Below are positions 38,264-46,947 of a DNA stretch of 64,000 bases, piece after piece. The position numbers and the translations under genes are program-made. Source of the DNA: Methanocalculus taiwanensis (GTDB lineage Archaea > Halobacteriota > Methanomicrobia > Methanomicrobiales > Methanocorpusculaceae); NCBI RefSeq assembly GCF_024372745.1, contig NZ_VOTZ01000001.1:124001-188000 (forward strand). The letters are read 5' to 3'. How positions within the stretch are numbered: the first letter of the stretch is position 1; each line of letters starts with the position of its first letter. The notes beneath the pieces are model-generated. The model did no database searches. It saw only the letters and a list, made by a program, of their open reading frames with translations, and had not been told where the DNA came from.

Positions 38264-39277
38264 TCAGATACCCCCGGTAATCTCCGCAAGAAGGCTCAGA
38301 GCATCGGCTGCCCGGCCCGAATCGATCGCATCTGCTGCCATTCTGAGGGCCGCCGGGAAGGACGATGCCCCTCCCCCGGGAAGGATTGCCCCTGCCGCAT
38401 TCAGGAGGACGATATCCCGGGCTGGCCCCTCTCTCCCGGCGAGCACCTGCCTGACACAGAGAGCGCTCTCCTCAGGACTCCTGACACGGAGGAGATCGCA
38501 TGAAGCTTCCGGGAGCCCGAGATCGGCTGCATTCAGCGTATACCCGGTGATCTCCCCTGAACAAAGCTCACAGATCCGGTTCTCGCCGGAGAGGGAGAGC
38601 TCATCCATCCGGTCACCCGCGACGATGAGTGCACGCTGAACTCCGAGTGATCTGAGCGCCTCTGCCATCGGCCTGAGGAGAGCGGGATCAGCGACACCTA
38701 TGATCCGGTTGATTGGGCCTGCCGGGTTGCAGAGCGGACCGATGATATTGAAGATCGTCCTGAATCCAAGCTCGGATCTGACACCTGCCAGTTTCTTCAG
38801 GGCAGGATGGTACTTCGGGGCCGGGAGGAAGGCAATGTTTGCTTCTTCAAAGGATCGGATCACCTGGTCCCCGGAAGCATCTACACAGACACCAAGTGCA
38901 GAGAGAACATCCGCAGACCCCGACCTGCTCGTCTGTGCCCGGTTCCCATGCTTCAGGACAGGTATTCCTGCACCTGCCGCGACAAATGCGGCGGCCGTGC
39001 TGATATTAAACGTCATCGCGTGATCGCCGCCTGTCCCGCAGGTATCAATCGCACGATCCGATCCTGGTATCTGAATGGTTTTTGCATGAGAGATTAGGAT
39101 CGAGGCACAGGTGGCGAGATCCGCTCCTGTCAGGGTGCGGTTTCTCAGGGCATAGAGGTACGCTCCTGCCTGGGCAGGTGTTGCAGACCCCGATATGAGA
39201 TCCTCAAATGCCAGGGCAAAGCCTCCCTGCGGCAGTGGTGCGTTCTCCGCCATCGCAACGCAGACCTCCTGGATCAT
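38264..39277 (-). CDS. trpD: Anthranilate phosphoribosyltransferase
   Basis: Enzyme of 337 residues transferring the phosphoribosyl group from PRPP to anthranilate. The PRPP-binding motif DTCGTGGD, the KHGNRAQTS segment and the GDRMDELSLSGEN region match the family. ATGA overlap with trpG upstream. Confidence 0.95.
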   Translation of the reverse strand: MIQEVCVAMAENAPLPQGGFALAFEDLISGSATPAQAGAYLYALRNRTLTGADLATCASILISHAKTIQIPGSDRAIDTCGTGGDHAMTFNISTAAAFVAAGAGIPVLKHGNRAQTSRSGSADVLSALGVCVDASGDQVIRSFEEANIAFLPAPKYHPALKKLAGVRSELGFRTIFNIIGPLCNPAGPINRIIGVADPALLRPMAEALRSLGVQRALIVAGDRMDELSLSGENRICELCSGEITGYTLNAADLGLPEASCDLLRVRSPEESALCVRQVLAGREGPARDIVLLNAAGAILPGGGASSFPAALRMAADAIDSGRAADALSLLAEITGGI

Positions 39278-39849
39278 GCGAACCCTCCATCAAGGAATGT
39301 GGCGATCAGGCGATCCCCCATACTGGTGAGGAAACTCTCAGGATGGAACTGCACCCCTTCGATCGGAAATCGGCGGTGCCTGACACCCATCGGAAGGTGA
39401 TCATCCAGGGAATATGCGGTGATCAGCAGATCGTCCGGGAGGGTGCGTTCGTCAAGAACAAGCGAATGGTACCGGACAGCCGGAAACGGATTCTGAAGGC
39501 CGGTATAGATCCCGCAGCCGTCATGGGAGATCTCCGAGACCTCCCCATGCACAGGGCGGGGAGCATGGATGATCTGCCCGCCGGCAAAAGAGCAGATCGC
39601 CTGGTGCCCGAGGCAGACGCCGAGTGTCGGCACTCTCCTCGAAAGGGTGTCAAGCACCTCCATCGGGAGCGCCAGATCCCCCGGTTTTCCAGGTCCCGGT
39701 GAGAGGATGATTTTGTCAGGCTCCTCTTTTTGTACAGCCATAAGCGGGCGGTCTGCTGGTATCACCACCGGATCACCCCCGAGGCTCCCCACGAGCTGAA
39801 GAAGATTATAGCTGAAACTGTCAAAACAGTCCACGATCACCACTCTCAT
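39274..39849 (-). CDS. trpG: Anthranilate synthase glutamine amidotransferase
   Basis: Class I amidotransferase of 191 residues supplying ammonia to TrpE. The nucleophile Cys is in LGVCLGHQAI and the His-Glu pair in GVQFHPES. It also has the DSFSYNLLQ start and SPGPGKPGD oxyanion segment. Separate from trpE (not fused) and overlapping it by four bases. Confidence 0.95.
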   Translation of the reverse strand: MRVVIVDCFDSFSYNLLQLVGSLGGDPVVIPADRPLMAVQKEEPDKIILSPGPGKPGDLALPMEVLDTLSRRVPTLGVCLGHQAICSFAGGQIIHAPRPVHGEVSEISHDGCGIYTGLQNPFPAVRYHSLVLDERTLPDDLLITAYSLDDHLPMGVRHRRFPIEGVQFHPESFLTSMGDRLIATFLDGGFA

Positions 39850-41057
39850 GCCGATTCCTTCCCGGCTGCCGAGATTGCACGGAGGCAGGCTTCCGCCTTG
39901 ATTGCAGTCTCATCGAACTCCCGATCCGGGTCGGATCCTGCAACGATCCCGGCACCTGCCTGCACAGTTGCAAGACCGTTCCTCACAACAACGGTTCTGA
40001 TGGCGATCGCAAATGAGAGTGAGGATCTCCCTGCATACCCGACCGCACCTGCATAGATCCCGCGAGGCTCCCGCTCCAGTTCATCAACCAGCTCCATCGC
40101 ACGCTTCTTCGGGGCGCCGGTGACAGTGCCTGCGGGAAAACAGGAGCGGAGCGCATCATAGCCGTCATATCCGGGAGCTGTCTCTGCTGTCACTATTGAT
40201 ACAATATGCTGGACCTTTCGGTACTTCGCCACCTCAGCATACCGGGAGACCGCCACTGTGCCATATGCCGCCACCCTGCCGATATCGTTCCTCGCCAGAT
40301 CGACGAGCATCAGGTGTTCGGACCGCTCTTTTTTGTCGGCAAGCAGATCTGCTGCGAGCGCGTCATCCTCAACCGAATCTCCGCCCCGCGGCCGTGTACC
40401 AGCGATAGGAACAGTGGTGAGGGCACTCCCGCTCGCCGCAACAAGCATCTCCGGGCTCTCCCCCACCACCTGTTCATCACCAAAATCAAGGAAATATCCA
40501 TAGCATGAGGGGTTCCTGGATCGCAGAGCAGAATAGATCCGGAGGGGATCTCCTTTGAAGGGGAGATGTATCTTTCTGGAGAGGACCGCCTGGTAACAGT
40601 CGCCATCAACGATATGGGACTTGAGCTGCTTAACGCCATCAGTAAAGCGGGAACGCTCCATTGTTGTCCTCTGATCTTTCGGAAGATCACCGGTCTGCGG
40701 TGCAGAATAGGAGAGATCACGTGAGAGGAGGAGTTCGGCCATCCCCTGTATCCGGCTTTTTGCCTCGTCATTCGGAATACGCGGGAAGAGGGTGATTCCG
40801 TTGGGATCGACACGAAGTGCAAAACCGGCAGAGAGAAACCTTCCTCCCCCCTCATAACCGCAATATCCCGCCGGGGAGAATGGGGGATCTGCTGCCATTG
40901 CCCTCAGGGCATCAAAAGGATCGCCCGCAAGTGCTTTCACCCGTGATCCAATTCCGATCATCGCCGGAAGGCCGGGGAATTCAAGAATATAACCGGGGCC
41001 ATCGGCAATCGCGTGGTAGACCGCAACCGGATCTGCTTCCCTTATCGGGAGAAACAA
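39846..41057 (-). CDS. trpE: Anthranilate synthase component I, unusual start
   Basis: Chorismate-utilising enzyme of 403 residues as written. The C-terminal catalytic core is intact: DGDCYQAVLSRK, SPSPEML-like ESPEMLVAA, PIAGTRPRGG, HLMLVDLARND, FPAGTVTGAPK and VQAGAGIVAGSDP. The only usable start in frame is a TTG at 41057 without ribosome site. Similarity to other TrpE N-termini seems to extend further upstream (DAIGLAAAATG), where this frame has no start codon. An ATG at 41116 sits where a leaderless transcript should begin but is in another frame. Feedback-site residues cannot be judged. Confidence 0.9.
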   Translation of the reverse strand: MFLPIREADPVAVYHAIADGPGYILEFPGLPAMIGIGSRVKALAGDPFDALRAMAADPPFSPAGYCGYEGGGRFLSAGFALRVDPNGITLFPRIPNDEAKSRIQGMAELLLSRDLSYSAPQTGDLPKDQRTTMERSRFTDGVKQLKSHIVDGDCYQAVLSRKIHLPFKGDPLRIYSALRSRNPSCYGYFLDFGDEQVVGESPEMLVAASGSALTTVPIAGTRPRGGDSVEDDALAADLLADKKERSEHLMLVDLARNDIGRVAAYGTVAVSRYAEVAKYRKVQHIVSIVTAETAPGYDGYDALRSCFPAGTVTGAPKKRAMELVDELEREPRGIYAGAVGYAGRSSLSFAIAIRTVVVRNGLATVQAGAGIVAGSDPDREFDETAIKAEACLRAISAAGKESA

Positions 41058-41132
41058 TCCGGTTGCGGCTGCTGCCAGTCCGATGGCATCACCGTCTGGT
41101 GTACTGTTGCTTGCATATTCTATGGTGTGTTT

Positions 41133-41146
41133 TGTACATATTTATA
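41133..41146 (-). promoter_or_regulatory. trpE promoter: TATA box with abutting TRP-box-like site
   Basis: On the minus strand TATAAATA (41146-41139) is followed at once by the palindrome TGTACA (41138-41133). The regulator TrpY of Methanothermobacter binds TGTACA boxes in its trp promoter. Transcription would start near 41116. Whether a TrpY homologue exists here is unknown. Confidence 0.6.
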
Positions 41147-41199
41147 CATTGTTGAATAAATGTGTTCAGAGGGGGGATACACATACTTAATAATCACCT

Positions 41200-41216
41200 G
41201 GTAGTATCTCACTACC
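41200..41216 (+). promoter_or_regulatory. Inverted repeat at start of gerW-like gene
   Basis: GGTAGT-ATCTC-ACTACC ends directly before the ATG at 41217. A TATA-like TACTTAAT at about 41184 places the transcription start within the repeat, so it more likely acts as DNA operator than as RNA hairpin. Confidence 0.45.
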
Positions 41217-41576
41217 ATGTCAGAGAGAAATGTCTTTGATGCAATTCTGGAGCACCTCAGAACGATGGTCTCTTCAGATATACTTGTCTCAAATCCAATC
41301 ATATCGGGCGACCGGTCGATCTTCACCATCTCGTCAGTCGGATTTGGATTTGGAGGTGGAGAAGGAAAGAGCGATGACGGGCTTGGAGCCGGTGGAGGCG
41401 CCGGTGCTGGTGTCACCCCGGTTGCGGTGATGGTGATTCACCAGAATATTCCGGGACCTGAGGGGATCCAGATCTTCACACTCGGAAAGAAAGGGGAGGT
41501 TGCACAAGCGATCTCAACAGCCGCTGAGTCTCTCCCCTCGGTGATCGAGGCGATCCGGGGATCCAAGAAAGAGTGA
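41217..41576 (+). CDS. GerW/YtfJ-family protein
   Basis: Protein of 119 residues of the GerW (YtfJ) family, first known from Bacillus spore germination but also present in non-sporulating prokaryotes. Marks are the N-terminal FDAILEHLRTMVSSDILVSNP, the Gly-rich FGFGGGEGKSDDGLGAGGGAGAG segment (seen here as several short Gly runs) and PVAVMVIHQ. The next gene encodes a DUF2953 protein, the same partner as in Bacillus (ytfI-ytfJ). Function in archaea is unknown. Confidence 0.85.
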   Translation: MSERNVFDAILEHLRTMVSSDILVSNPIISGDRSIFTISSVGFGFGGGEGKSDDGLGAGGGAGAGVTPVAVMVIHQNIPGPEGIQIFTLGKKGEVAQAISTAAESLPSVIEAIRGSKKE

Positions 41577-42134
41577 ATGGAACTCTACCCCGTACTCCTC
41601 GTATTTGCATGCGTTGGTGGGCTGGCCACCCTTGTGCTGGTATCGTTTTGTGTCACGGTACTTGGATCGATCAGTTCCAGGGAATGGTCTGCCGGAGCAG
41701 GACTCGGTCCAATCGCGATCCTCCTCCTCCCGGGAAACACCCTTGAGCTTTGGCTTTTTGAAAAACCGGTCTTTTCATTTCGTATTCCGGAAGATACAGG
41801 AGAGGCAGGCAAAAAAGAGGAAGAAAAAGACGGTGAGATCCTGAAGAAGGCAGAGAAAGAGAGCGGGTTTCCTTTCTCCGCACTGTTGAAGCTGCCGATC
41901 TCAATCGACTCGGTTTCGATCTCCGGCAGGATCGGGACAGGAGATGCCGGTGAAACAGGGAAGCTCTACGGCTGGATCGCTGCTCTCAGGGGAGCACTCC
42001 GGACAACCCGGCTTGACCTGAATATCATCCCTGATTTTGCAGAGGCCGGATGGTCAGCGAATATCAGGGCACGAATCAGGATACGATCGCTCTTTCATCT
42101 TGTAATTGCCCTTCTTCCATTTATCAAGAGATAA
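41577..42134 (+). CDS. DUF2953 (YtfI-like) membrane protein
   Basis: Protein of 185 residues starting one base after the GerW-like stop. An N-terminal hydrophobic segment (about 5-30), a charged Glu/Lys-rich linker (about 70-100) and a C-terminal domain (SISGRIGTGDAGETGKLYGWIAALRGAL) match DUF2953. With the GerW-like protein it presumably forms a membrane-attached pair. Confidence 0.8.
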   Translation: MELYPVLLVFACVGGLATLVLVSFCVTVLGSISSREWSAGAGLGPIAILLLPGNTLELWLFEKPVFSFRIPEDTGEAGKKEEEKDGEILKKAEKESGFPFSALLKLPISIDSVSISGRIGTGDAGETGKLYGWIAALRGALRTTRLDLNIIPDFAEAGWSANIRARIRIRSLFHLVIALLPFIKR

Positions 42135-42196
42135 CGTCCTGCGACCCATATACATTATATATTTTGATCGCATCCTTTCATTGTGTGTGATGCACT

Positions 42197-42823
42197 ATGA
42201 CAGATGATGAAAAGAAGATAGAAGAACCGGAGGTGACCCAGGACCCCCTGAATGCTCCGGTTGAGAAGCCAGCTGCCGCTCCACCACCGCAGGCCACCCA
42301 TGAGAAGGAGACGATCCATGAGATTCGGTACATGGAAAAGCCTGAGGAGAAGAAAAAGAAGAGCAGTAAGCTGAAGATCATCGGAGTGCTCGTCCTGATC
42401 CTCCTCATCGGCGTGATCGCGATCTTTGCGACGCTGAATGTGACGATGTATGCGCCGGTGCAGGGGCAGTCGTACCCCTATACTACCACCTACAATGTAT
42501 GGTTCCCGCTTGGAAAGACCGTGACAGTCGGCGGGATCGATATGGTCGCCCTCTCCACCCAGGATGAGATGATGATCGCAGTTGACGGGCAGACCCAGAA
42601 ACTGGTTGTCGGAGAAGATAAGCTGATATCCGAGCGGCGGGCGGTTGTGAAGACGCTTGGTATCACCGTCATCGATACGAACTTCCAGATATACCTCACC
42701 TACCGCGGCCTCTCTGACCCGCAGACTGCAAACTTCTTCCTTGCAGTAAGGACATCAAAACAGGTGCCGCAGTTTATCGTGAATCTCCTTATTCCTAAAG
42801 AGATCTCGGCGGTCCCCGCCTAA
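42197..42823 (+). CDS. Single-span membrane protein, unknown
   Basis: Protein of 208 residues: an acidic/Pro-rich cytoplasmic N-terminus (about 1-55, ending in a Lys cluster), one membrane helix (about 58-80, IIGVLVLILLIGVIAIFATL), and an extracellular domain of about 125 residues with YTTTYNVWFPLGKTVTVGG. I do not recognise it. A TATA element, TTATATAT, at 42155 fits a leader of about 10-15 bases. The last 69 bases overlap the 3' end of the convergent truA gene. Confidence 0.75.
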   Translation: MTDDEKKIEEPEVTQDPLNAPVEKPAAAPPPQATHEKETIHEIRYMEKPEEKKKKSSKLKIIGVLVLILLIGVIAIFATLNVTMYAPVQGQSYPYTTTYNVWFPLGKTVTVGGIDMVALSTQDEMMIAVDGQTQKLVVGEDKLISERRAVVKTLGITVIDTNFQIYLTYRGLSDPQTANFFLAVRTSKQVPQFIVNLLIPKEISAVPA

Positions 42824-43636
42824 CCACTCAACTAATTTTTCTCCGATCCGTAGCCGGTCTGCTTCATTCCTGAGTTTCTGATCACCCTTATCTGATCGCT
42901 CAAGTGGATTGAAGAGGATGTTGCAGTCAACATCCCAGAGAATGAGCGAATCCGGCGGGGCGGCCGGGATCCGGGGACCTGCTTCGGTGAGGAGGGTGCC
43001 GATACGATCCGGCGAAATCACCCCGGCACCAGCTGCAAGGAGGAGCGTCGCCATACCCCGAACCATATTCCAGAGAAAGCTCTCGCCGCTCACTTCAAAG
43101 ACAATCAGGCCATCTTCTGAGAAGATCCGGGCAGAGAGGATATGGCGGACCGGGTTTCTCCCCTCCTCCACCCGTGCAATCCTTCGGAAATCATGGAAGC
43201 CGATGAACCAGGATACCGCCTCCTCCATCAGATGCAGATCAAGACCCTCGCCCGGGAAGAGATACCGGTATGTCCTGCTGGCCGCACTGTACCGGGGATT
43301 GAAATTCAGAGGAACCTCTGCCCAGCCAGAACACCAGCAGTCATAGGGGAGCATCCGGTTTAAGGAAGATACTACACGTTCAGGATAGGATGTTGTCAAC
43401 GCAACCACCTGGCGTCGTGCCGAAACACCTGCATCGGTTCTCCCGGCAGAGACAAATCCCGCAGAGCGGAAATCTTCAAAGAGGCCAAGCCTCATACAGG
43501 CGTCAATCAGTACACCTTCGACGGTCCTTGCATCAGGCTGCTGCTGTGAACCCGAGAATCCCTGCCCGAAATAGCTGATACAAAGGGCGATTCTTACCGG
43601 CGAAGGTTTGGTATCCTCCGTTGCAACCGCCTCCAT
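42755..43636 (-). CDS. truA: tRNA pseudouridine synthase A
   Basis: Enzyme of 293 residues that isomerises U38-40 in tRNA anticodon arms. The catalytic Asp lies in SAGRTDAGVSA; also typical are YFGQGFSGSQQQP near the start and FLWNMVRGMA. The C-terminal 30 residues are charged and lie in the overlap with the convergent gene. The 5' end overlaps the PHP gene by 43 bases. Confidence 0.94.
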   Translation of the reverse strand: MEAVATEDTKPSPVRIALCISYFGQGFSGSQQQPDARTVEGVLIDACMRLGLFEDFRSAGFVSAGRTDAGVSARRQVVALTTSYPERVVSSLNRMLPYDCWCSGWAEVPLNFNPRYSAASRTYRYLFPGEGLDLHLMEEAVSWFIGFHDFRRIARVEEGRNPVRHILSARIFSEDGLIVFEVSGESFLWNMVRGMATLLLAAGAGVISPDRIGTLLTEAGPRIPAAPPDSLILWDVDCNILFNPLERSDKGDQKLRNEADRLRIGEKLVEWLGGDRRDLFRNKEIHDKLRHLF

Positions 43637-44271
43637 GTGCTTCTGAGCGACTGGCGGGTATAGGTGCGGAGCGGGGTCATCCGGCAGGATGCAATCGTCT
43701 TTCCGGAACGGATGGCTTCAAGCACCGATTCGACAGTCGGTTCGGCATCGATCAGGGTGGAACCATATCCGACATACCGCCAGTGGTGGGCATCGCTCCC
43801 GCCGATACAGGGCTTCCCCAACCTCCTGGCAAGACGGGCCGCTTTCCGGTTCGCGGTCCCGACAATATACCTGGAATTGAATGCCTCCACTGCATCGACG
43901 AGTTCAAGGGCATCCTTCAGCTTCAGCCCGACACCATGCCGCCACATATGAAACGGATGGGGCAGGATCGTCACCCCGCCCATCTTCTCTGCAATGGCAA
44001 TCGTCTTCCTGACAGGAAGGCCCGCCGGTATCGGATCGGTCACCCCAAGGACAAGGAGGTGCCCCTCTTTCGTCGAGACCTCGATTCCGGGGATGATTAA
44101 TACCTTCGTCTTTTGGCCAAGCGCATATCTCGCTCCTGTGACGGTATCATGATCGGTGATCGCAATCGCATCCAGTCCAATCTCCTCAGCTCTTCTGATG
44201 ATATCCTCGACCCGGCTCTCACCGTCACGAGAATAGCTGGTATGAATATGCAGGTCACACCGGAGCGTCAT
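43594..44271 (-). CDS. PHP-domain phosphoesterase
   Basis: Metal-dependent phosphoesterase of 225 residues in the polymerase/histidinol-phosphatase family. Metal ligands are seen in CDLHIHTSYSRDG, ITDHDTVTG, a Glu in GIEVSTKEGHLLVLG, HPFH, and GSDAHHW. Such stand-alone proteins hydrolyse small phosphoesters or nucleotides; the substrate is unknown. It is probably co-transcribed with truA, whose start it overlaps. Confidence 0.9.
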   Translation of the reverse strand: MTLRCDLHIHTSYSRDGESRVEDIIRRAEEIGLDAIAITDHDTVTGARYALGQKTKVLIIPGIEVSTKEGHLLVLGVTDPIPAGLPVRKTIAIAEKMGGVTILPHPFHMWRHGVGLKLKDALELVDAVEAFNSRYIVGTANRKAARLARRLGKPCIGGSDAHHWRYVGYGSTLIDAEPTVESVLEAIRSGKTIASCRMTPLRTYTRQSLRSTWRRLQRRIPNLRR

Positions 44272-44676
44272 TGATAATCAATATTCTCCTGCCAAGATAA
44301 AGAAACCCATCTATTTGGATGATGCATACGAGGCTATACCTTTCTCCTGCGCGGATAGATCCCTTTTTGGATCCGCATGATGATATTGCCCGGCATACAG
44401 CATCCAGGGGTAGCAGGAAGGATCATCGGTATCGGGAGGGTCAACCGAGATCCAGGTACAAAGGCGATAAAGGAGGCTTTTTGGATCGCAAGGATTTTAA
44501 ACCCCTTTGAGGTGGACTATCCAATAAAGGTGCTTTATGCAGCTCTAAATTGTTTCCTGGAAGTTAGCAGGGAACATTTGCAAGAGACAATAGGATATGC
44601 AGGGTTCTGTTTTCGGAGAGATTATCTGTCCTGAGATCAATACAGTTAAAGACAAAATTTATAATTCCATGATACT
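44272..44676. other. Divergent intergenic region (PHP / MATE)
   Basis: About 405 bases. The right end holds the MATE promoter. The rest contains only short frames without ribosome sites or recognisable similarity. I saw no tRNA-like or other structured RNA. Confidence 0.45.
44655..44665 (+). promoter_or_regulatory. TATA box of MATE gene
   Basis: AAATTTATAAT lies about 22 bases before the ATG at 44677, the distance expected between TATA box and transcription start, so the mRNA is probably leaderless. Confidence 0.55.
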
Positions 44677-46050
44677 ATGAACCCCACAGACCAGCCATCT
44701 CACAGAGGAGTCTCCATCTTAACCGGCGATCCAAAGAAGGCGATAATTGCACTCTCAATCCCGGTGATCATCGCGATGCTCCTCCAGTCCATCTATAACC
44801 TTGTCGATGCTATCTGGGTTGCCGGTCTTGGAGGAGATGCGCTTGCTGCTGTCGGGTTCGTGACACCGCTCTTTCTTATCCTGGTCGGGCTGGGGAACGG
44901 GCTTGGAGCGGGTGTAAGCTCCGCCATATCCCGAAGGATCGGATCAGGTGACCGGAAGGGGGCCGACCAGGCGGCGATGCAGGGGATCGGCCTTATCCTT
45001 ATCATCTCAGCTGCGATCACTCCGATTCTGGTCTTCTTCGCCGAACCGATGGCACTGCTCCTCGGCGCCGGAGATGCAACCCCGCTCACCGCCGAATATG
45101 CGAGGATCGTCTTTACTGGAACACCGCTCCTGCTCTTCGCCTCCATCTCATATGCGATCTTCAATGCTGAGGGATCAACAAAGAAGACAATGTACGCAAT
45201 GGGTGCATCGGCTTTAATCAACTGTATCCTTGACCCGATCCTGATCTACCCGATGGGGCTTGGGGTTGCGGGTGCTGCCTGGGCAACCCTCATATCCATC
45301 GTGATCGTATCGGCCCTGATCCTCTACTGGCTCTTTGTTGAGCGCTCAACGTATGTCACCCTGAATGTATCAGAGATCCGGCCCAGGCGTGAGATATCAT
45401 CGGATATCATCAAAGTCGGCATCCCCGGGAGCCTCCAGTTCGTTATGATGTCGGGTGTGGCGATCTTAATCAACGCCATTCTCGTCACAACCACCGGGAC
45501 AGATGCGGTGGCAATCTATACGGCGGGATGGCGGGTTGTGCTCTTTGCAATCATCCCGCTAATCGGGATCAGCATCGCCATGATCTCAATTGCCGGTGCC
45601 TCATATGGCGCCCGTGACTATTCGAAACTCCGTTCTGTCCATGGGATCGCCCTGCGGTACGGGGTTCTGATCTCGCTCACCCTGACCGCCGCCACCTGGC
45701 TGCTGGCGCCGTACCTTGCGGTCATCTTCACCTACTCAGCAGAGAGCGCCCATATGGCACCCGGGATAACAGCATTTCTCAGGACGATCTGCTGGTTCTT
45801 CCCGTTTGTGCCGGCAGGCATGTTCTCTTCAGCCATCTTCCAGGGTACAGGCAGGGGCCTCTCCGCACTTATCCTGGAATTCTTCCGAAACATCGTCTTT
45901 ATCACGCTCTTCATCTTATTGCTCGGCATATCGCTCTCCTATGGAGAGATAGGAGTCTGGTGGGGTGTTGTTGCCGGAAATACCTGTGGAGGTCTCTTTG
46001 CCCTCTTCTGGGCACACCGGTACATAAGCGGACTGATTCGATACCAATGA
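44677..46050 (+). CDS. MATE family efflux protein
   Basis: Transporter of 457 residues with about twelve hydrophobic segments. Marks include LSIPVIIAMLLQSIYNLVDAIWVAGLGGDALAAVG at the start (quoted in part), GLGAGVSSAISRRIG, and the matching half starting at IKVGIPGSLQFVMMSG. It would export organic cations or drugs with Na+ or H+ uptake. The substrate is unknown. Confidence 0.92.
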   Translation: MNPTDQPSHRGVSILTGDPKKAIIALSIPVIIAMLLQSIYNLVDAIWVAGLGGDALAAVGFVTPLFLILVGLGNGLGAGVSSAISRRIGSGDRKGADQAAMQGIGLILIISAAITPILVFFAEPMALLLGAGDATPLTAEYARIVFTGTPLLLFASISYAIFNAEGSTKKTMYAMGASALINCILDPILIYPMGLGVAGAAWATLISIVIVSALILYWLFVERSTYVTLNVSEIRPRREISSDIIKVGIPGSLQFVMMSGVAILINAILVTTTGTDAVAIYTAGWRVVLFAIIPLIGISIAMISIAGASYGARDYSKLRSVHGIALRYGVLISLTLTAATWLLAPYLAVIFTYSAESAHMAPGITAFLRTICWFFPFVPAGMFSSAIFQGTGRGLSALILEFFRNIVFITLFILLLGISLSYGEIGVWWGVVAGNTCGGLFALFWAHRYISGLIRYQ

Positions 46051-46114
46051 AGGGGTTGTTCAGGGGGAAGCATATAGAGGAACCTCTATTGCCAAAAAAG
46101 AGAGATCTCCTTGT

Positions 46115-46831
46115 ATGGATACCATACTTGAAGAGATCCGATCCACCCTGAAGGAGAGAGCAGATCCGGCGCTCGCAGAAAGCGGGAAGCGGTTCTTTAA
46201 GGAGGAAGTTACTACCTACGGTATGAAGACTGCCGAGGTGGCAAAGATTGCCAGATCCTATCTTCCCGCTCTGAAGAGGATGGAGAAAGAAGAGGTCTTC
46301 TCCCTATGCGAAGAGCTGTTCGCCTCGGGCTACCTGGAGGAATCATTCATCGCTTCTGAATGGCTACCCCGGTTCAGCGACCGGTTCGAAGCAGATGATC
46401 TGAATATCTTCGAGGGCTGGATTCTGCGGTATGTCACAAACTGGGCAACCTGCGACACCTTCTGCAATCACACCATCGGCGATCTCCTGGTGAATTATCC
46501 GGAATCTATAGTAAAGCTCTATTCATGGGCAGAATCTGAGAACCGATGGCTCAGGCGTGCTGCTGCAGTCTCGTTGATCGTCCCTGCAAAGAAAGGAGAG
46601 TTCCTCGAAGAAGCATTCAGAATCGCAGATATCCTCTTTGAGGATACCGAGGATCTGGTGCAGAAAGGATACGGGTGGCTTTTGAAGGAGGAGAGCAGGA
46701 AACACCGGGACGAGGTCTTCGCCTATGTCCAGAGGAAGAAGAGGATGATGCCCCGGACGGCTCTTCGGTACGCAATCGAGCTGATGCCGCAGGAGATGCG
46801 GAGAGAGGCGATGAAGAAGGACTGGAGATAA
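46115..46831 (+). CDS. DNA alkylation repair protein, AlkD-like
   Basis: HEAT-repeat protein of 238 residues of the AlkD/AlkC group. Marks are YGMKTAEVAKIARSY, the WATCDTFCNH segment with Trp and Asp of the AlkD DNA-binding cleft, WLRRAAAVSLI, and DLVQKGYGWLLKE. Members excise N3- and N7-alkylated bases; others have lost the activity. No clear ribosome site; a short leader is likely. Confidence 0.87.
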   Translation: MDTILEEIRSTLKERADPALAESGKRFFKEEVTTYGMKTAEVAKIARSYLPALKRMEKEEVFSLCEELFASGYLEESFIASEWLPRFSDRFEADDLNIFEGWILRYVTNWATCDTFCNHTIGDLLVNYPESIVKLYSWAESENRWLRRAAAVSLIVPAKKGEFLEEAFRIADILFEDTEDLVQKGYGWLLKEESRKHRDEVFAYVQRKKRMMPRTALRYAIELMPQEMRREAMKKDWR

Positions 46832-46847
46832 GGAGAGGGCATTTAAA

Positions 46848-46870
46848 TAAAAAGGCTCAAAAAATGAGCC
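46848..46870 (-). terminator. Stem-loop with U-tract on minus strand
   Basis: GGCTCA-(5 A)-TGAGCC. Read on the minus strand the stem is followed by TTTTTA, so it fits a stop for the small gene at 46948-47205, about 80 bases upstream. It lies in the convergent gap after the AlkD-like gene. Confidence 0.5.
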
Positions 46871-46947
46871 CTAACGTAAAAATACCATATCCCTCCGGCA
46901 GCTTTGGAAAGGCTGGAACCCGGAGATAACAAATAAATGCCTATTGT

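Noticed and set aside
44319-44634. Small plus-strand frames before the MATE gene
   Set aside because: No ribosome site, no recognisable similarity and unusual composition; treated as intergenic.
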